The notes under the pieces are model-generated. The model was not told the DNA's origin and made no database searches. It saw only the letters and a program-made list of their open reading frames with translations. Position numbers and translations under genes: made by a program. Source: an uncultured Clostridia bacterium (GTDB lineage: Bacteria; Bacillota; Clostridia; Oscillospirales; CAG-272). From it: a stretch of DNA of 53,347 nucleotides. Positions 1 to 7,875 of the stretch are shown piece by piece. The stretch lies in NCBI GenBank assembly GCA_947630015.1, contig CANRFY010000014.1, positions 1 to 53,347 of the forward strand, in the 5' to 3' direction. The first letter of the stretch is position 1. Each line of letters opens with the position of its first letter.

Positions 1-618
1 TTTCGGGCGGGAGTCTCGCTGTATCAGGGCTTTTTCATCAATCTTTTGTATATCGTCATGAAGCTGGTATCGGGTATTGTATACCGCTCCACATGGTTCA
101 TCGCCATAGCGGTCTACTACATCCTGCTGGCCATGATGCGCTTTCTGCTCATGCGGCGGCTGAATGTGCAGGACGAAGCATCGGAGTTGCGCCGTTACCG
201 GCTGTGCGGGATAATGCTTTTGTTCATGAATCAGGCGCTCGCCGGAATCGTTGCCTTTATGGTACAGCAGAACAAAGGGTTTGTGTACCCGGGCCTGCTC
301 ATTTACGCGGTGGCGGCGTATGCATTTTACGCCGTCTCGATCGCGATCGTCAATATCGTAAAGACGCGAAAGCATAAAAGCCCGATCCTCTCGGCGGCAA
401 AGGCGATCAACCTCGTGGCGGCGATGGTGTCGATCCTCTCGCTGACTACCGCGATGCTTTCTCAGTTCGGCGGAGAGGGCAACGCGGAATTCAACAGAAC
501 AATGACCGCCGCCGTGGGCGGCGGCGTCTGTACCATCGTGATCGCGATGGCGATATATATGATCGTGCGGGCAAATAAAAATTTGAAAAAAATTCAAATT
601 AACAATTCTCAAACATAA
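1..618 (+). CDS. Polytopic membrane protein, 5' end outside the window
   Basis: The frame is open from base 1, so the gene starts upstream and only the C-terminal ~205 residues are seen. A TTG at 46 is not needed as a start. The protein has about five hydrophobic segments (around residues 15-35, 55-75, 80-105, 120-140 and 160-180 of the visible part) separated by short basic loops, and ends in a Lys/Asn-rich tail. I do not recognise the family and assign no function beyond membrane location. The next gene follows after 65 bp and is also a small membrane protein, so the two may be co-transcribed. Confidence 0.6.
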   Translation, partial: FRAGVSLYQGFFINLLYIVMKLVSGIVYRSTWFIAIAVYYILLAMMRFLLMRRLNVQDEASELRRYRLCGIMLLFMNQALAGIVAFMVQQNKGFVYPGLLIYAVAAYAFYAVSIAIVNIVKTRKHKSPILSAAKAINLVAAMVSILSLTTAMLSQFGGEGNAEFNRTMTAAVGGGVCTIVIAMAIYMIVRANKNLKKIQINNSQT

Positions 619-683
619 CTTGAATATTTAGCAAACAGTTGCCTGGTACAATATCCGCAGAAGCCTGAAAGGAGTAAAGGATC

Positions 684-1067
684 ATGGAAGAAAAGAAAGA
701 GACCTTCACTTATACCTATTCCGCAAAGGAGCAGGAAGAAATCAAGAAGATTCGGGGGAAATATACCCCGCCGACAAACAAGGAAACCTCGATGGAGCGG
801 CTTCGCCGCCTTGACAAGAGCGCGACAAAGGGAGCCGCCGTCGTCTCGCTGATCGTAGGGATCGCGAGCGCCCTGCTGCTTGGCGTTGGAATGTGCTGCA
901 CGATGGTTCCCGGCTGGGAGCAGTATTTTATTCTGGGCGTCGCGGTAGGTGTGGTCGGCATCATCGGCGTGATCGCGGCGTATCCGATTTACAACCACAT
1001 GGTAAAACGCAAGCGGGAAAAGCTGGCGCCGGAAATAATGCGGATCAGTGAGGAGCTGATGAAGTGA
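684..1067 (+). CDS. Small two-helix membrane protein, unknown function
   Basis: 127 residues. The start is the ATG at 684, with GGAG about 10 bases upstream. The first ~50 residues are charged and soluble (EEKKE, EQEEIKKIRGKY), followed by two hydrophobic segments at about 50-75 and 84-107 and a basic C-terminus (KRKREK). This layout is common in small Clostridia membrane proteins with a cytosolic N-terminal tail. No catalytic motif is visible and the family is not recognised. A clear intrinsic terminator follows at 1081, closing the unit begun by the partial gene upstream. Confidence 0.6.
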   Translation: MEEKKETFTYTYSAKEQEEIKKIRGKYTPPTNKETSMERLRRLDKSATKGAAVVSLIVGIASALLLGVGMCCTMVPGWEQYFILGVAVGVVGIIGVIAAYPIYNHMVKRKREKLAPEIMRISEELMK

Positions 1068-1080
1068 ACAAAAGCGTATA

Positions 1081-1130
1081 AAATAACGGAGCAGGGTAAA
1101 ATAGCCCATGCTCCGTTATTTGTATTTTAT
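1081..1130 (+). terminator. Rho-independent terminator
   Basis: A perfect 13-bp stem (1081-1093 paired with 1109-1121, AAATAACGGAGCA) encloses a 15-nt loop and is followed by a T-rich run. It lies 13 bp after the stop of the small membrane protein. Confidence 0.8.
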
Positions 1131-1153
1131 TGTAAGTAAAGGGGATCGTTGAC

Positions 1154-1180
1154 GTGGTATCCTTAACTATGTGAAACTCC
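1154..1180. repeat. 27-bp direct repeat, left copy (3' end of XRE mini-gene)
   Basis: Identical over 27 bases and in the same orientation to 9718-9744. On the minus strand it encodes the last codons (G-V-S-H-S, stop) of the short XRE gene and runs 9 bases past its stop. The two copies are 8.56 kb apart and bracket the TetR/flavodoxin cluster. Confidence 0.75.
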
Positions 1181-1297
1181 CCGCTCCCATTTCGACACCG
1201 CCTGACCCGATATGCCGAGTTTCTCTCCTAACTGCTCCTGCGTCAGTCCCGCCGCGCGGCGCAGCTCGATTATTTTTTGCGAAAATGATTTTCCCAT
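1163..1297 (-). CDS. Very short XRE-type helix-turn-helix protein (possibly truncated)
   Basis: 44 residues, starting at the ATG at 1297 with GAGG about 7 bases upstream. The protein is almost only a Cro/CI HTH: a LRRAAGLTQEQLGEKLGIS recognition region followed by AVSKWERG. It stops four residues after the conserved WERG, where full-length XRE regulators continue with PD and helix 5. The missing C-terminus and the 3' end shared exactly with a second gene at 9727-9864 suggest truncation by a recombination event rather than a natural minimal repressor. It may still bind DNA weakly or be a remnant. Confidence 0.55.
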   Translation of the reverse strand: MGKSFSQKIIELRRAAGLTQEQLGEKLGISGQAVSKWERGVSHS

Positions 1298-1387
1298 GAT
1301 CATACCTCATTCAATTTCGATGTTCCGAAGGCCTTCTGACAATATTTTATATTACGCCGCCGACGCAGTCAATAAACCGTTCGGTAA

Positions 1388-1412
1388 ATTCAGACTAAAC
1401 CGACGGTTGAGA
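1388..1412. repeat. 25-bp direct repeat, left copy (possible island end)
   Basis: Matches 22186-22210 at 24 of 25 positions in the same orientation. The core AACCGnCGGTT is a perfect palindrome around one variable base (A here, G in the other copy). It overlaps the 3' end of the serine recombinase remnant. The other copy lies between the last accessory gene and the secA promoter. Confidence 0.6.
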
Positions 1413-1739
1413 GGAACATGGGGGGCGCATATCCTGCGGCTTGTGTACCCGCTTCTTGTTCTTGTAGGAGATATTGGTTTCCCTGTTGTGAATGCTGTTC
1501 CCGATGTAGGTCTCGTCCTTTAGGATGGACTTCACCTGAGCTATCGTCCATGCGTAGGATTTTTCCTCCGGCGCTCCGGCATAGATGTTGGCAAATGTGC
1601 CGTACCGTATGAAGTTGAGGTATCCGGCAGTGGGGACTTTCTCAGCAGTCAGGATTTTGGTAATCTTGGCGGTCCCCGCTCCGTGTACGGCAAGATCAAA
1701 GATTTTCTCAATGATCCATTTTGTCTTGGCTCGTATCCT
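1395..1739 (-). pseudogene. Large serine recombinase remnant (recombinase domain only)
   Basis: The minus-strand frame reads KWIIEKIFDLAVHGAG, then TAKITKILTAEKVPT and WTIAQVKSILKDETYIGN, and ends with YKNKKRVHKPQ before a few unrelated residues and a stop at 1395. This is the recombinase domain (PF07508 type) found in the middle of large serine integrases of phages and conjugative transposons. The N-terminal resolvase domain with the catalytic serine and the C-terminal zinc ribbon are both missing, so it is inactive. Bases 1740-1835 upstream hold a short open frame (ARQYWQNDPRKQPVM) that may be a further fragment, but I cannot place it. Confidence 0.8.
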
Positions 1740-1860
1740 TGTCGAACCATTCCTTAGTCAACCTTGCATAAAGCATGACGGGCTGTTTTCTCGGATCATT
1801 CTGCCAATATTGCCGAGCTGCAAGCATAAATAATTTTAAATCAGTCAGTGCCGGCTCATA

Positions 1861-2822
1861 TCACTTTTCCTCCAATGTAGGCAAAGAAATTTTCTGATCT
1901 TGATATAAAGCATTACTTAAAATTTCTGCGTCATTTTCCGAAAACGCTTTTGCAGCATAATTATCTCCTTGCAGCTGCCACATGAACCATGCCGTCATAT
2001 AGCCGTCGGCAAAGGTCAGCATATCTCCATGATCTGCACCCGTTCGCCGTGCCATTATCTTTGTGACGGTTTCCGGTATGGAGTCGTATATTTCACGGAG
2101 CTGTGTCCCCGATACGACGAGTTTTTCATCGCCGTCCCCAGTACCGGAAACGAGGAAGATCGGAACTGATATCAGACTTGGATCGTAGTCCCATTCCAGC
2201 CCGTGTGCCAGTTCCAAATTTGTTGGACTTGCGGAGAAGATTGCCTTTATCATGCCGCCGTTTTTGTTTTCGGTCACAGCGTTGAACACGCCGACTCCGC
2301 CCTGAGAGTGTCCCGACACGCCGATGTTTTCAAGATCGACATGACGGTAAAAGGGATTTATCTCCCAGCCTTCTATTTTTTCAGTCTCATTCATCTTCAT
2401 AATGAACCGCAGGCACATTTCGGATGAAAAACCATTCCACGAGTTTTCTTCCTCTGTTGCCATAACGATAAATCCCCATGATGCGAGGTGCTTCAGGACC
2501 GCCGGATATTTTGACGCCATGACTCCGGTGCCGTTGGAATAAATGACAACGGGATATGCAGCATCTCCGCCCGCGATGTCGGCGGGATAGTAGATCTCAT
2601 ATTTCTTGAAATCGTGCATCCCCCTTGTTCAAGATAGGAGACATCATGCGGACCCATTTCAGCGTACTTCGCCTCAATTGCACCGCCGGTTTCTATTTTT
2701 TCATTATAATTGTCTGCTACCGCAGGCTGCCTCGAAAGATAAAACAGCAACGCGGCTATCGCAGCAATGAGAACGACAATGACCAATAAGATAATGCCAA
2801 TGATTTTCAAAACTTTTTTCAT
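1861..2822 (-). pseudogene. Membrane-anchored alpha/beta hydrolase, frameshifted
   Basis: The N-terminal part (2822 to about 2625) starts at an ATG and has a single signal/anchor helix (residues 5-28), then a linker. The C-terminal part, in another frame (2619-1861, 252 residues), is an esterase of the chlorophyllase/PET-hydrolase-like group: oxyanion region NGTG, nucleophile motif GHSQGG, and GTGDGDE and ADHGD near the acid and histidine. The frames meet at five consecutive Cs on the plus strand (2620-2624). One extra base there would give a continuous ~320-residue protein. Inactivation, a slippage-prone tract or a sequencing error are all possible. Predicted site of action is outside the membrane; substrate unknown. 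Confidence 0.75.
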
Positions 2823-2870
2823 AATAACCTCTTGCTTTCTCTGGAAATCCCCGATATAATTTATGTTACG

Positions 2871-2925
2871 ATTGTATCATAATTGTCAAAAGGTTGTCAA
2901 TGTGTCGGATATCCAATGTGACAAC
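2871..2925 (-). promoter_or_regulatory. Hydrolase promoter with overlapping TetR-type operator
   Basis: On the minus strand, TTGACA (2895-2900) and TACAAT (2871-2876) are 18 bp apart upstream of the hydrolase. An inverted repeat GTTGTC...GACAAC (2893-2925) covers the -35 box and faces the divergent TetR gene starting at 2943. The arrangement suggests that this TetR protein represses the hydrolase and possibly itself. Confidence 0.5.
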
Positions 2926-2942
2926 AGGCGGGTAAATGTATC

Positions 2943-3446
2943 ATGAAAATCAAGCGCGAAGCTCTGGTCGGCGAGTATATCACGGATGCGCTGCTACTGT
3001 TAATGAAGAGAAAAGATTATAAGGACATTTCAATCACGGAATTATGTGAGAAAGCAGGCGTGACAAGGATGTCCTTCTACCGCAACTTTGAAAGCAAGGA
3101 AGATATATTGAAAAGATGGGTAGCTGAAATAACGGACGAATTTCTTGCTGCATCCAAAATCAGTTACAAAAGAGATGGTGACCGAGAATACTTTATCAAG
3201 CTGTTCACACATATGGAGCAGTATAAGGACATATGCATGGCGCTGCGTAAAGCTGATTTACTCCATATCGTAAAAGAACAATTTGACAAAGTTTTCCTCA
3301 CGGTTTATAAAAATGAGTATCATGACTATAAATCTTATTTCCTGTCCGGTGGGATATATAATGTGTTTTTGCTGTGGCTGGTGAATGGATGTCGGGAAAG
3401 TCCATCTGAATTGGCTGATAATCTGGCGGATATTTGCGCCAAATAA
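2943..3446 (+). CDS. TetR/AcrR-family transcriptional regulator
   Basis: 167 residues. The N-terminal ~60 residues are a classic TetR HTH: ITDALLLLMKRKDYKDIS, then ITELCEKAGVTRMSFYRNF, then SKEDIL. The remaining ~110 residues are a helical ligand/dimer domain typical of the short TetR proteins of Firmicutes. It is transcribed away from the frameshifted hydrolase across a 120-bp intergenic region that carries an inverted-repeat operator candidate, so the hydrolase is its likely target. The inducer cannot be read from sequence. The start is the ATG at 2943; no strong ribosome site is visible before it. Confidence 0.85.
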   Translation: MKIKREALVGEYITDALLLLMKRKDYKDISITELCEKAGVTRMSFYRNFESKEDILKRWVAEITDEFLAASKISYKRDGDREYFIKLFTHMEQYKDICMALRKADLLHIVKEQFDKVFLTVYKNEYHDYKSYFLSGGIYNVFLLWLVNGCRESPSELADNLADICAK

Positions 3447-3496
3447 AATCTATGTTATTGTGAATGGGCGGCTTCAACTCTCCAACAATGATTCTG

Positions 3497-3519
3497 GCAC
3501 ACAGCGGAACGCTGTGTGC
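3497..3519 (+). terminator. Hairpin after TetR gene
   Basis: A perfect 10-bp stem (GCACACAGCG with its complement) closes on a 3-nt loop 50 bp past the TetR stop. No T-run follows, so termination is uncertain. The rest of 3447-3612 shows nothing recognisable. Confidence 0.4.
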
Positions 3520-3612
3520 GGCAAAATGAGCAAAAGGCGAATTTTGGCACCGTGGTAGAATCTTGCTCTAAATTTCTTTAACTCTAAATCTCTATCTAAA
3601 CCTATTTCACAA

Positions 3613-3645
3613 AACGGTCTTGCTTCATTTAGAAGCAAGACCGTT
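3613..3645 (-). terminator. Terminator whose loop holds the stop codon of the second TetR gene
   Basis: A perfect 14-bp stem (3613-3626 with 3632-3645) has a 5-nt loop. Read on the minus strand, its ascending arm encodes the last residues (NGLAS) of the TetR gene, the TGA stop spans the loop and a short T-run follows. Coding end and terminator are therefore merged. Confidence 0.7.
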
Positions 3646-4197
3646 CACACCGTCACAGATCAGCTTTGTTGTCAGCGCAATGATTTCTTCCAGTGGAATC
3701 TTCTTCCCGTCAGCGATCCATTGCTTATAAATTTCAATGGTGCTTTGGGAAACAAAAGCCATGATGACATTTTGGACATATGGATCGACGTGTTTCTCCT
3801 TGCCATCGGCACCCCATGTTTCCGACATGATCTCGTTTGTGATTCTGCGGCTGATGTAGTGATAGCTGCCGCTGCACATCAACCGTTCGTGAAGTTGCCC
3901 CGCGCCTTCGCTCACCAAAAAGAACTCCCGTGTGATCTTGTCCATATCGCGGGGGCGTTCAAGGTCGCGGGTGCGCTCGATGAAGCTCTTTGCCATTTCG
4001 TTTTGCAGTTCCCGCAAAAGGTCGTCCAGCGAATTGTAATGCAGATAAAACGTCTTGCGATTTATCCTCGCCCGCTCGGTCAGCTCTTTTATGGTGATTT
4101 GGTCGTAGTCCATCTCGCAGATCATTTCCTCAAAGGTCTTGCGAATGGCCTCTCTTGTGCGGATCACACGCAGATCTTCTTTGCCCGTGTCGTTCAT
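3625..4197 (-). CDS. TetR/AcrR-family repressor, probable regulator of the flavodoxin cluster
   Basis: 190 residues, starting at the ATG at 4197 behind AGGAGG. The N-terminus holds the TetR HTH (AIRKTFEEMICEMDYDQIT, IKELTERARINRKTFYLHY, SLDDLL). The C-terminal ~125 residues are helical, as in the TetR_C_7/AcrR type that senses small molecules. It lies divergent to the flavodoxin lipoprotein gene at 4393. Its own promoter has the octamer CGTGTGTA inside the spacer and again just upstream, consistent with autorepression and control of the redox cluster. The inducer is unknown; comparable loci often respond to quinones or electrophiles, which is inference here. Confidence 0.85.
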   Translation of the reverse strand: MNDTGKEDLRVIRTREAIRKTFEEMICEMDYDQITIKELTERARINRKTFYLHYNSLDDLLRELQNEMAKSFIERTRDLERPRDMDKITREFFLVSEGAGQLHERLMCSGSYHYISRRITNEIMSETWGADGKEKHVDPYVQNVIMAFVSQSTIEIYKQWIADGKKIPLEEIIALTTKLICDGVNGLASK

Positions 4198-4234
4198 AAC
4201 GATACCTCCTGCCGTTCAAATCGTTGCTGTCTTA

Positions 4235-4273
4235 ATTATACACCATTCGTGTGTAAAAATCAACCCGTGTGTA
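4235..4273 (-). promoter_or_regulatory. TetR promoter with paired CGTGTGTA operators
   Basis: On the minus strand, TTGATT (4258-4263) and TATAAT (4235-4240) are separated by exactly 17 bp. CGTGTGTA occurs at 4248-4255, within that spacer, and again at 4266-4273, 18 bp away. That is a plausible cooperative operator for the TetR protein encoded downstream. Confidence 0.6.
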
Positions 4274-4354
4274 GTTACGCCACATTTCTGCACGGAGTGT
4301 GGCGTAAACCTCTTTCGCTGTAAAAATGGTGTGGAGGTCAAATCGCGCAAGCGG

Positions 4355-4360
4355 TATAAT
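4355..4360 (+). promoter_or_regulatory. -10 box for the flavodoxin cluster
   Basis: A perfect TATAAT followed by ACACACA lies 32 bp before the start of the flavodoxin lipoprotein gene. The expected -35 position reads TGGAGG, a poor match, so an activator or derepression may be needed. Confidence 0.45.
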
Positions 4361-4392
4361 ACACACAAGAGAATTAGTAGTGGAGGTATTAT

Positions 4393-5127
4393 ATGAAAAA
4401 ATTATTATCATTTCTGCTTTGCGCCTGCCTTCTGCTGACCGTTACGGCTTGCAGCGGAGGCGGCAGGGCAAATTCGGAACCTGCCGGAACAGAGGCTCCC
4501 GAAAACAGTCAATCGGATGCAAGTCAGCAGCCCGAAAGCGAACCGGACGAATCCGTTTCACCATCGGAGAACGAACCGGAGCAATCAGCGGATGAAGGTG
4601 AAAATGCATTTGGCAGCAACATCCTTGTCGCGTACTTCTCCCTCGCCGGCGAGCAGTACGAGGTGGGCGTGATTGAAAAGGGAAACACCGAGATCGTGGC
4701 AGAAATGATTGCCGAGGCCACCTGTGCGGATACCTTCAAAATCGAATCCACCGAGGAATATCCCACTACCTACGACGGCCTTTTGGACATCTCCAGAAAA
4801 GAGGAAACCGATCCGCCGGAGATCGCGAGTACCGTGGACAACATGGACGATTACGACACGATTTTCCTCGGTTATCCGATTTGGTGGGGCGACACGCCGA
4901 CCATCATAAAGGTCTTTTTGCAGAGCTACGATTTCTCCGGCAAGACGATCATCCCGTTCTGCACTCACGGAGGCAGCGGGCTTGCCGGAACGGATAGGAC
5001 GATTGGCGAGCTTTGCCCCGATTCTACCATCGGAGAGGGTCTTGCCATTCGCGGCAGCACCGCGCAGAATGACCGCGATAGCGCAAAGGAAAGCGTAACA
5101 GAATGGCTGTCCGACAACGGATATTAA
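4393..5127 (+). CDS. Flavodoxin-domain lipoprotein
   Basis: 244 residues. An N-terminal lipoprotein signal (KKLLSFLLCACLLLTVTAC, with the last Cys as lipid anchor) is followed by a ~50-residue linker rich in Glu, Ser and Pro, then a flavodoxin_4-type domain from about residue 74. That domain begins ILVAYFSLAG and contains GNTEIVAEM, YDTIFLGYPIWWG and PFCTHGGSG. The WWG and THGGSG loops match the FMN-binding region of this family. It probably acts outside the membrane as an FMN-dependent electron carrier or reductase. It opens a run of redox genes under the TetR-controlled region; AGGTATT lies before the ATG. Confidence 0.85.
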   Translation: MKKLLSFLLCACLLLTVTACSGGGRANSEPAGTEAPENSQSDASQQPESEPDESVSPSENEPEQSADEGENAFGSNILVAYFSLAGEQYEVGVIEKGNTEIVAEMIAEATCADTFKIESTEEYPTTYDGLLDISRKEETDPPEIASTVDNMDDYDTIFLGYPIWWGDTPTIIKVFLQSYDFSGKTIIPFCTHGGSGLAGTDRTIGELCPDSTIGEGLAIRGSTAQNDRDSAKESVTEWLSDNGY

Positions 5128-5150
5128 GATCATGAGTTGAGGAAATCAAG

Positions 5151-5216
5151 ATGAACGTCATGTTGGTGAACGGCAGTCCGCATGAGCGGGACACATCATT
5201 GGGAGAAGCGGGATGG
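5151..5216 (+). pseudogene. Stub of a flavodoxin-like NAD(P)H-dependent FMN reductase
   Basis: A 21-codon frame begins MNVMLVNGSPHE, the hallmark N-terminus (first strand and phosphate-binding SPH loop) of iron-sulfur flavoprotein/FMN reductases, then runs into unrelated residues and a stop. TGAGG lies upstream. Nearly the whole gene has been deleted, which joins this stub to the leader of the SDR gene. Confidence 0.6.
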
Positions 5217-5263
5217 TGAATGGTTCGTTGCCAATGAAAAGAAAAGATAGGGAGAAAACAAAA

Positions 5264-6118
5264 ATGATTCTCGACAGAAACGAAAACAAAGAAGTTGTTG
5301 TCCTTTTGGGCGCGGGCAGCATGGGATGCGCCATCGTCCGCCGCATTGCTGCGGGAAAAAAGATTTTGCTGGGTGACATCAGCGAAAAGGCGCTGGAGAG
5401 GGTATCCCGTGAGTTCACCTACAGCGGGTATGACGTGGAGACGCAGATCGTGGACGCCTGCGATGAGCAGTCGATTCGGGCATTCGCGGCAAAGGCGGCA
5501 TCGATGGGGCCGGTCATGTACTATATCCATACGGCGGGCGCATCTCCCAGTCAGGCAAGCCCCGAACATATCATCAAGCTCGACCTGATCGGCACATCCT
5601 ACGCCATTGACGCCTTTGGAGAAGTGATGGCGCGGGGCGGCGCGGGCCTCATCGTATCCAGTCAAACCGGATATATGCCCCATGCGCTCACCGCTGAGGA
5701 CGAGGAAGCCCTCGCCATGACGCCGACGGCCCAGCTCGCTTCGCTTCCTTGTCTTGACGGAAGCAAAACGCCAAATTCCGGCGCGGCCTATATCGTTTCC
5801 AAACGGGTGAACCAGCTCCGCGTTCGCACGGCAGCGGCCACCACTTGGGCGGATCGGGGCGCAAGAATCAACACCATCAGCCCCGGTATCATCGTGACGC
5901 CGCTGGCCTATGACGAGTTTGGCGCCCCAGGCAACACTTATCAGAACATGATCGACCGCTCCGCCGTCCGCCGCGCCGGAACATCGGACGAGATCGCGGC
6001 GGCGGGCGCGTTCCTGCTGGGGCCGGACGCCGGATTTATCACGGGAACAGACCTTTTGATCGACGGCGGTGTGATCGCATCTTTGAAAAGCGGAAGATTT
6101 GAGCTTCGCAGAAGATAA
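5264..6118 (+). CDS. Short-chain dehydrogenase/reductase (SDR)
   Basis: 284 residues from the ATG at 5264, which has GGGAG 10 bases upstream. The longer frame back to 5213 lacks a good ribosome site and adds residues not typical of the family. The Rossmann motif is GAGSMG (16-21), a variant of TGxxxGIG. The catalytic set is Ser132/133, Tyr176 and Lys180 (YIVSK), and NTISPGIIVTP is the usual C-terminal signature. FITGTDLLIDGG is typical of enoyl/3-oxoacyl-type SDRs. It probably oxidises or reduces a small carbonyl or alcohol substrate with NAD(P); the substrate is unknown. It sits between flavodoxin genes of one cluster. Confidence 0.85.
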   Translation: MILDRNENKEVVVLLGAGSMGCAIVRRIAAGKKILLGDISEKALERVSREFTYSGYDVETQIVDACDEQSIRAFAAKAASMGPVMYYIHTAGASPSQASPEHIIKLDLIGTSYAIDAFGEVMARGGAGLIVSSQTGYMPHALTAEDEEALAMTPTAQLASLPCLDGSKTPNSGAAYIVSKRVNQLRVRTAAATTWADRGARINTISPGIIVTPLAYDEFGAPGNTYQNMIDRSAVRRAGTSDEIAAAGAFLLGPDAGFITGTDLLIDGGVIASLKSGRFELRRR

Positions 6119-6142
6119 AATAAAACAAGGAGGATATTTATC

Positions 6143-6664
6143 ATGGCAAAAACATTGATCGCGTATTTTTCCCATGCGGGACAGAATTACTCCCACGGCG
6201 GTATTCGGAACCTGCCGGTGGGTAACACCGAAGTAGTGGCGAAAAAGCTCCATGCTATGCTGGGAGGCGACCTGTTCTATATCGACACGGTGCAGAAATA
6301 TCCCGACGATCACATGAAGAAAATCGAGATTGCCAAACGGGAATACGAGCAGAACGCCCGTCCGGAGCTGACGGCACAGGTGGAGAATATGGACGAATAC
6401 GATACCGTCATCCTTGCGTTTCCGAGCTGGTGGACGACAATGCCCATGGCGGTGTTCACCTTCCTGGAGAGTTACGATTTTTCCGGCAAGACCATCTGTC
6501 CGCTCATCACCCACGGCGGTAGCGGCTTTTCAGGTTCTCTGCGGGACATCGCACGGCTCTGCCCCAAAGCAAAAATGGCCGAGGGGCTTGCCATCAACGG
6601 CGACAACGCCGCGACCTGCGATAAAGACCTTGAAAAATGGGTAAAGAAAATCGGTTTGAGATAG
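6143..6664 (+). CDS. Flavodoxin family protein (cytosolic)
   Basis: 173 residues with no signal peptide; GGAGG lies 10 bases before the ATG. The pattern is the same as the lipoprotein homologue at 4393: LIAYFSHAGQNY at the start, GNTEVVAKKL, YDTVILAFPSWW and LITHGGSGFSG. These are the phosphate loop and two isoalloxazine loops of the flavodoxin_4 family. It is likely a soluble paralogue of the lipoprotein, suggesting paired internal and external FMN proteins from gene duplication. The next gene begins 11 bp downstream. Confidence 0.85.
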   Translation: MAKTLIAYFSHAGQNYSHGGIRNLPVGNTEVVAKKLHAMLGGDLFYIDTVQKYPDDHMKKIEIAKREYEQNARPELTAQVENMDEYDTVILAFPSWWTTMPMAVFTFLESYDFSGKTICPLITHGGSGFSGSLRDIARLCPKAKMAEGLAINGDNAATCDKDLEKWVKKIGLR

Positions 6665-6675
6665 GAGCGCATGAT

Positions 6676-7176
6676 ATGAAGAAGATGCTGATTGTTTACT
6701 ATTCGTGGTCGAATGGGAACACGGAGAAAATTGCACAGATGCTGCAAAAAGCGACCGGCGCAGATATTGCGAAAATCGAAACGGTCAAGCCCTATGAGGG
6801 CAGCTATCAGGACGTGGTGGATCAGGGAAAACGGGAGGCGGACAGCGGTTTCCAGCCGGAGATCAAACCCCTGCCGTATTCCGCCGCCGACTATGATGTG
6901 ATCGCCGTCGGAACGCCTACATGGTGGTACACCATGGCTCCTGCTGTCCTGACCTATCTGAACAGTCAGGATTGGAACGGAAAAACGGTCGTTCCGTTTA
7001 TGACGAACGCAGGCTGGCCGGGTCATGTGATCAAGGATATGAAAAAAGCCTGCAAGGGCGCAAATTCCACCTTTGATTTGCAGGTGAAGTTTGACGCGGA
7101 CGGCGGAAGTCGTATGGAAACACCCGAAAACGAAATCCAAAAATGGATCGAGTGCGTAAAGGGATTATGTGAGTAA
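6676..7176 (+). CDS. Flavodoxin
   Basis: 166 residues from the ATG at 6676, with AGGAG 8 bases upstream. The longer frame from 6637 would overlap the preceding gene. Motifs are MLIVYYSWSNGNTEKIA (FMN phosphate loop), YDVIAVGTPTWWYTMAP and VVPFMTNAGWPG. The length and loops fit a flavodoxin-like protein that accepts electrons from ferredoxin or NAD(P)H reductases. It is the third flavodoxin-fold gene of this cluster and diverges more from the other two than they do from each other. Confidence 0.85.
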   Translation: MKKMLIVYYSWSNGNTEKIAQMLQKATGADIAKIETVKPYEGSYQDVVDQGKREADSGFQPEIKPLPYSAADYDVIAVGTPTWWYTMAPAVLTYLNSQDWNGKTVVPFMTNAGWPGHVIKDMKKACKGANSTFDLQVKFDADGGSRMETPENEIQKWIECVKGLCE

Positions 7177-7203
7177 GCTGCAACAGGCGGACAGGAGAAA
7201 GAG

Positions 7204-7875
7204 ATGAAAGCCAAAAAGATCATAAAAATCATCATAGACACTGCCATGCTCATTCTCCTGCCTCTGCTCATGGCGTATTCACTCATTGGAGAGACGGCGC
7301 ACGAATGGCTGGGACTTACCATGTTTCTGCTGTTCATTCTGCACCACATCATGAATCCGGCGTGGCTGAAAACGCTTTTCAAGGGACGCTATACGCCACT
7401 GCGAACCTATCTTACAGGCGTCAATGTTCTCCTCTTGATCGTTATGGTTTTGCAGCCGGTCAGCGGGATCATGATGTCAAAGCACATATTCCGCTTATCC
7501 AGCGTCGGCGGGATGTCCTTTGCCCGAACGGTTCATTTGCTTCTGTCCCATTGGGGATTTGTCCTGATGTCCGTCCATGTGGGCAATCACGCAGGAACGC
7601 ATCGTGCAGGGAAGAAAAAGGGCGTTGCTGTCCTGTTATGGGCAGTTGCCATTGTTGTGTCGGTTTATGGAGCATACGCATTTGTAACCCGCGACATGGC
7701 TTCCTATCTGTTTTTGAAGAACCAGTTTGTTTTCTTTGATTTCGGGACATCGTGCCTGCGGTTTATGGCGGACTACGCCTCCATGATGTGCCTTCTTGCC
7801 TGTATCGGCGCTGTTCTATCAAAAGGGCTGAAAATGCTGAATCGACCGAAACGAGGAATTTCAAAAGATGAATAG
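7204..7875 (+). CDS. DUF4405 membrane protein (cytochrome-b-like fold)
   Basis: 223 residues with about five membrane segments (around 8-27, 36-50, 72-92, 140-165 and 190-210). His residues lie at membrane borders (HEWLG, LHHIMNP, VHLLLSHWGF, VHVGNHAG), the pattern of DUF4405 proteins, which are related to b-type cytochromes and may bind haem. The gene overlaps the ferredoxin gene by 8 bp, so translation is probably coupled. A role as membrane partner moving electrons between the ferredoxin or flavodoxins and an acceptor is inference. Confidence 0.75.
   Translation: MKAKKIIKIIIDTAMLILLPLLMAYSLIGETAHEWLGLTMFLLFILHHIMNPAWLKTLFKGRYTPLRTYLTGVNVLLLIVMVLQPVSGIMMSKHIFRLSSVGGMSFARTVHLLLSHWGFVLMSVHVGNHAGTHRAGKKKGVAVLLWAVAIVVSVYGAYAFVTRDMASYLFLKNQFVFFDFGTSCLRFMADYASMMCLLACIGAVLSKGLKMLNRPKRGISKDE

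Noticed and set aside
1418..1833. Plus-strand short frames over 1,418-1,833
   Set aside because: They are antisense to the serine recombinase remnant, which gives a clear domain match on the minus strand.
5024..6514. Long reverse-strand frame (496 codons) opposite the SDR and flavodoxin genes
   Set aside because: It is antisense to recognisable genes, has no domain or ribosome site, and follows from GC-rich codon use on the plus strand.
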